A stretch of DNA of 64,000 nt from Symbiodinium natans. Lineage: Eukaryota > Sar > Dinophyceae > Suessiales > Symbiodiniaceae. The translations under genes were made by a program, and so were the position numbers. Below, in pieces: positions 56,111 to 62,100 of the stretch. The notes beneath the pieces were generated by a model. It worked only from the letters and a program-made list of their open reading frames with translations, was not told the DNA's origin and did not search any database. How positions within the stretch are numbered: position 1 is the first letter of the stretch; every line of letters begins with the position of its first letter. The DNA is taken from NCBI GenBank assembly GCA_905221605.1, contig CAJNDS010002523.1, positions 1,594,606-1,658,605 of the forward strand, in the 5' to 3' direction.

Positions 56111-59100
56111 GTATTTAGGGGCATAAGATTAAGGGTACCTTCTACCTTATACCCCTTAGCAGATCCTAAACCCTAAGCCCTAAGCCCTAAGCCCTAAACC
56201 CTAAACCCTAAACCTCTAGTCCCTAAACCCGAATCCTTGATGTACTGCTGGAAGGGCTCGTCCCACTTGTCAATGTTGGCCTCGCACATCTTGGGCAGCT
56301 GCTCTGCCCCAAACCCGAAACCCTAAACCCTAAACCCTAAACCCTAAACCCCAAACCCGAAACCCTAAACCCTAAACCCAACAATTTTACAGCCCGGAGT
56401 TAAGGAATGAGGACTTCACTACGTACGTGGCGCCAACTGTCCAAACCAAAAGTAAAATCAAAGCCCGCACACACACACACACACACTCCCTCTCTCTCGC
56501 TTGTCTCATCGCGCTGTCTCTCTTTTCTTGTTTTTTGTATAACTCCCTCTCTTTCCATATCTCTCTCTCGCTCTCTCTCTCTCTCTCTTATTTCCTCTCT
56601 CTGTCTCCTTCTCTCTCTCTCTCTCTCTCGTCACAATCAAGAGTTGCAGACATTGGGAGTCGACGCCGTGAGAGCCGTAAGAAAGCCCAGAAACTACTAG
56701 CTGCTTAAGAACACAGAAAAAACAAAAAAACTCCCTTACTAAGGCTAATATAGGGACTATTATTTTTCTAACTCTGTATTCTTTTGGGGGTGCTTAAGCA
56801 AAAAGTAGGAAAAAGGCGCTCAGGATGAGGCTCGTGGGCTTGAGGACCCGTATTCTGGTGACTTAAGGTGAGCTCCTTAGCAGGGACGCGAGGTTCCCCC
56901 CGAATTATGGCCATTCAGGGTTCAGGGTTCAGGGTTCAGGGTTCAGGGTTCAGGGTTCAGGGTTCAGGGTTCAGGGTTCAGGGTTTAGGGTTTAGGGTTT
57001 TAGGGTTTAGGGTTTAGGGTTTAGGGTTTAGGGTTTAGGGTTTAGGGTTTAGGGAGCAGGCCACTTTTTTGGGATCTGGCAGTTGCCAGCAAAGGGACCT
57101 CAAACCCTCAACCCTCAACCCCCAAATCCTAAACTCAACCCCCGGCCCTTGGATACTAAACCTCAGTCAAAGAGCTGAGCCCTATGGTCCAGTTAAGAGC
57201 TTAGGGTGTTAGGGCGTTAGGGATTCTAGGGTTTAGGGCTTAAGGGTTTCGGGCTTTTGGGGAGGGCTTCTGATGATACCCCTAAACCCTAAACCCTAAA
57301 CCCCAAACCCTAAACCCTAAACCCTAAGCCCTAAACCCTACTCGGCCCCTTGAAAGGGTTTTAAGGGATCAGAAGGCCCGAGCTGAAGCCTCGTTTGGGA
57401 GCTGCGGGCTCCCCGAGTTCTACAGCTGCAAACTTGTATAGCCCGCGTAGGGTTTAGGGTTTAGGGTTTAGGGTTTAGGGTTTAGGGTTTAGGGTTTAGG
57501 GTTTAGGGTTCAAAAAAGGGAGAATAATAACAAGAGCAAGACAAATAGAATACAACCATCATGAAATAACAGCGCCAATAGTGATCAACATGTAATAACA
57601 CTACTTATAAATACAAAAAATATGATTAAATCAACCAGTAAAGCTGTACTTAAGTTAAGTTCCTCAAACGCTTGGTAGACCAGCAGCCATGTTACAATGC
57701 GGGCACCCTTTTTTGGGGGTTGGTGACTTAACAAAGGAACGTTGAACCAAAGGTAAAGGGTACCACAGGGCTACCAGGGTGGAGGAACCGTAACCCCTAA
57801 ACCAGAACCCCTGAACCCTAAACACCCTGAACAACCATAAACCCTCATCCTAAACCCTAAGCCCAGAACCCTAAACCCAAAACCCTAAACCCTATGACAC
57901 CTGGGATATCGAGAGTCCAAAACATAGGCACCCTGTGCCAGAATTTCCTTCGGCTCTTCGTTTCGCGGAGTCCAGATTTGGAGGGTCTGTCTCCACGTCT
58001 GCAAGTCCGGGGTGTCAGTGCGGTTTAGGGTTTAAGGGTTTAAGGGTTGAAGGGTTTCCGAAAGGAAGCGCTCTCGCAGAGAAGAAACCACAGTACAGTG
58101 GAAGGGGCCGAGCAGACGGCTGATGGTATCACCATACTACTATTTGCTTAAGAACCCCCAAACAAATCAAAAACAAATACCCCTATAAGGCACAATATAG
58201 TTTACCTTTTGGGGGTTCTTAAGCAATTGGTAGTATAGTCACAGTGACCTCGGACAACAGATCTTGCCAGGACACTGCAGTGGTAGGGGATTCACTGCCA
58301 TGGCAGGCCCAATCTCAGCTCCATCTGTTCTCCCTGTCCCTAAACCCTAAACCTGAAACCCTGAACCCTAAACCCTAAACCCTAAGCCTAAACCCTAAAC
58401 CCTTAAGCTAGGCTCCTCAAAAGGGAACCTAGCTTGCTGCTCGAACGCTCTTGCCCCCCTCGGCCTCGTTGCAGGAGTAGATGTTTCCTCGGGACGGAAT
58501 CCTGCCATGGTGCTTAGGCCGCCGACCCCCCCCCCCCCCCTTCACACACACTCCACAACTGTTGGGTGTAGCCCTAAACCCTAAACCCTAAACCCTAAAC
58601 CCCTAACCTTAAAACCCGAAACCCGAAGGCCTAAACCCTTAACCCTAAACGAGGGCATCCTGGCCCTCGGAAGCCTCAAAAGTGGCCTGTTCCAGGGCTG
58701 CTTGGGGTTTGGGATATACGGGCATGAGGGTGTAGCCCTAAACCCTAAACCCTAAACCCTAAACCCTAAACCCTAAACCCTAAACCCTATAAACCCTATA
58801 AACCCTATAAACCCTAAACAGCCTGACATCTACAATGAATCCGATCTTGGGCCTTGTTTGGAGCTCCTATTTGCTATAGGGGTCTGAGTAATTCAAATAG
58901 GGTTTTGTGGGGAGAGTAGGGCATAATTAAAAAAAAGGGGCCAGAGAGAAAAAACACGAGTACCTATTCCGACCCCGATCCTACTACTTGGGCTCTATTT
59001 TAGTTTGCCCGAAGCATGAGACAGACAGGATCACCGCCTCAAGCGCCGAAATTAAAACCCTCCATAGGGCCCCCAGCAGACCCTGGAGCCCTATAGACCC

Positions 59101-62100
59101 TATAAATGCTATAAACACCCTAAACCCGATAACAACCCACAAATACTACAAACGCTACTAACGGGTTTAAACTCTCTAAGCCCTGCAACACCCCAAAGTC
59201 CGATGAGCTTTAAAAAACTACAAACCCTATAAAGTCTATACAACCTATAAATTCTACAAACGCTATAAACCCCTTAACTCTATCAAAGTCCGGTGAGCTC
59301 TAAGATTGCCGGGGCCACTTGATGCTGGGGCGGGTGAGCACGTACTCACCGATGGAGCTGTCCAACGTGAAGCCCACGGCGCCCCTGACGAGCAGGTTAG
59401 CGGGGCTTTAGGGGTTTCAGGGGGGCTCAGGGTTTAGGGGTTTGGGGGTTTAGGGTTTAGGGTTTAGGGTTTAGGGGTTTAGGGGTTTAGGGGTTTAGGT
59501 TTCAATTCGGGCTCTTTGTATCAAACCCCTTCTAGGATGCTTTGGAGGTAGCCGACACCAAAGGTAGATTTCAACACCTAAGCCCTAAACCCTAAACCCT
59601 AATTCCTAAACCCTAAAACCCGAAACCCTAAACCCTAAACCCTAAACCCTTATCCCTAAACCCTAACTACGGAGGGTCTTTGACGCAAGCTCCCTGACTC
59701 CCCTGCCTTGACTTACGCACATGCAGCCCACGAAGGGATGAGGGGGTTTAGGGTTTAGGGTTTAGGGTTTAGGGTTTAGGGTTTAGGGTTCAGGGGTAAG
59801 GGGTTAGGGTTTGCGGTTTAGGCTTTGGGGTTTGGGCCTTCACGCAAGCATGCATTTCCTTTTTTGGGGGTGAGTTGGGGGAGTTTTAGGGTTTAGGGTT
59901 TATGGCTAAGGGGGAGGAGATTGGAGGGGATGGGAGGGGCGGGAAGGTTCCAAGCTTGCTGGTTGCCGCCTTGCAAGAAGAAAAAACAAACACCCGAAAC
60001 AAATGCGAACCAGACTACTATCTGTCTAAGAACCCCCCCCCTTCAGGACCATCATCCCTAAGCTGCCCTTATAAGGCAGAAAATGCATTATGTGGTTTAA
60101 GGGTCGCAGAAGTGGGGTGGCCCCTACTAGACCCTAAGCCCAAAAGCCCAAAAGCCCTAAAGCCCTAAAGCCCTAAAGCCCTAAAGCCCTAAACCCTAAA
60201 CCCTAAACCCTAGACCATAAATTAAATCCCCAAACCCTAAAACCCTAAACCCTAAACCCTAAACCCTGAACCCCAGGGACTTCCGCAGGCCTGCCAATGG
60301 TGAAGACCAGCTCGGTTGAGCAGGAGTAGAGGACGTAGCCCGCGGCCACGAGGTTCTTCCAGGAGCTTTTGGTTTGGGGTTTAGGGTTTAGGGTTTAGGG
60401 TTTAGGGTTTAGGGTTTAGGGTTTAGGGTTTAGGGTTTAGGGTTTAGGGTTTAGGGTTTAGGGTTTAGGGTGTCGGTTTGGGTGTTTGGGGCTTTTGGGG
60501 TTTGGGGTTGATCTACACACCCGAGGCCCCAAACCCTAAACCCCTGATTCCTTCAGCCCTGAAGCCTAAACCCTAGTCCCTCTAGTGTGAGGGACGATCA
60601 TCGCAACATCAGAACCACCTTTGCTGAGCTGCTGATCAAGAGTTCAAGAGCTTGGGGCCTTAATTAGGCCTGAACCCTAAAACCCTAAAACCACAAAGCC
60701 CGAAAACCCCAAAACCTAAAACCCTGAAACTCTAGCACCCTTAACCCCTAAACCCCGAAACCCTAAGATGTTTAAACCCCTAAACCCTATAACCCTAAAA
60801 CCCTAAAACCCCTTAACCCAAAAACCCCTAAACCCTAAGCCCCAAACCCTGAACCCTAAACCCTAAACCCTAAAACCCTTGACCCTGAACTTGCTCCCTA
60901 AACTTGGGAGGGGCTTGGGAATCCGGGCTTGAGGGTTGAGGGCTTAAGGGTTTACAACGGCCCAAGTCCGAACTCCCCAAGAAGTTTAGGGTTGGGGGTT
61001 TATAGGGTGCAGGGTTTACAGGGTTTGGATCTGGTTTGGGGCTTATGGGGTTCAGGGGTTCAGGGTGTGGGCTTATATGGCTCCGGCTTCTGTCCGGGGC
61101 TTGGCTTCAAGCAGAGTGTAGAGGATACAGGGCTTAGGGATAAAATAGTTGGCAAAAACCCCCCAAACCCTAAGACACACAAATCTACCTAGACCCTGAA
61201 CCCCTAAATCCCAACCCACCCTCCCTTCCGCCCAGCATCCTACCCGTTCACCCTCCCACCCTCCCACCCTCCCACCCTCCCACCCTCCCACCCTCCCACC
61301 CTCCCACCCTCCCACCCTCCCTTCTAACATCCTAAACCCTACCACCGACCAAAACCCCCCCAAAACCATGCACACCCAAAACCCTATAAACCCCTGTAAC
61401 CCTCTAACCCTAGACCGCAAATGACCGCAAACCCCAAACCCCCAAACCTCAAACTCTAAACCCTAAACCCTATTATAACCCTAAACCCTAAACCCTAAAC
61501 CCTAAACCCTAAACCCTAAACCCCCAACAATCTGACCAGAACCGGCCTTCCCTGGCTGCAGTGTCGCAGCAAGGCAGCCCAGCTGGTCGTCATCCAGTTC
61601 CTGGACAGGTTTAGGGTTTAGGGTTTGGGGTTTAGGGTTTAGGGTTTGGGGTTAGGGTTTAGGGTTTAGGGTTTGGGGTTTGGGGTTTGGGGTTTAGGGT
61701 TTAGGGATTCAGGGTTTTAGGGCTCTAGGGCTCAGGGATTTGGGTGGGGTTTTGGGTTGTTAGGGTTTTGGGTAGGGTTTGAGGGTTTAGAGATTTAGGA
61801 GTTACCAGCGGGAGCTGAATCGAGGTCCGGGAGGGGGAACAGTATTCGATTCGGTGATTGCGAGGTTTGAGAAAGGGGTGAGGGGAGAAAGGCCCGGGGA
61901 GCACAAACCCCTTCATATAAATTCACGACAAACCCTAAACCCTAAACATCAACCCCTAAACCCTAAACCCTAAACCCTAAACCCCAAACCCCAAACCCCA
62001 AACCCCAAACCCTACCCCGCCTTGACGTTGGCAGGGAGATCGCACGCGTTGCCGGCGGCATCCTCCTGGCGCGATTTCTGCTGCTTTAAAGGCGGCATGA

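Noticed and set aside
56407-56708. Ser/Leu/Thr-rich frames
   Set aside because: Translation of (CA)n and (CT)n simple repeats.
57350-57445. Island in intron 6 as a bisphosphatase exon
   Set aside because: Exons 6 and 7 join perfectly ([10 protein letters not shown]) without it.
59670-59745. Island with CCCTAAA left and TTTAGGG right in bisphosphatase intron 4
   Set aside because: It has a good GTAAGT donor-like site, but exons 4 and 5 join in frame without it and its peptide fits no bisphosphatase segment.
61073-61420. Gly/Trp-rich repeat protein (VGGWEGGR repeats) on the minus strand
   Set aside because: Translation of the ACCCTCCC octamer repeat; no flanking coding sequence.
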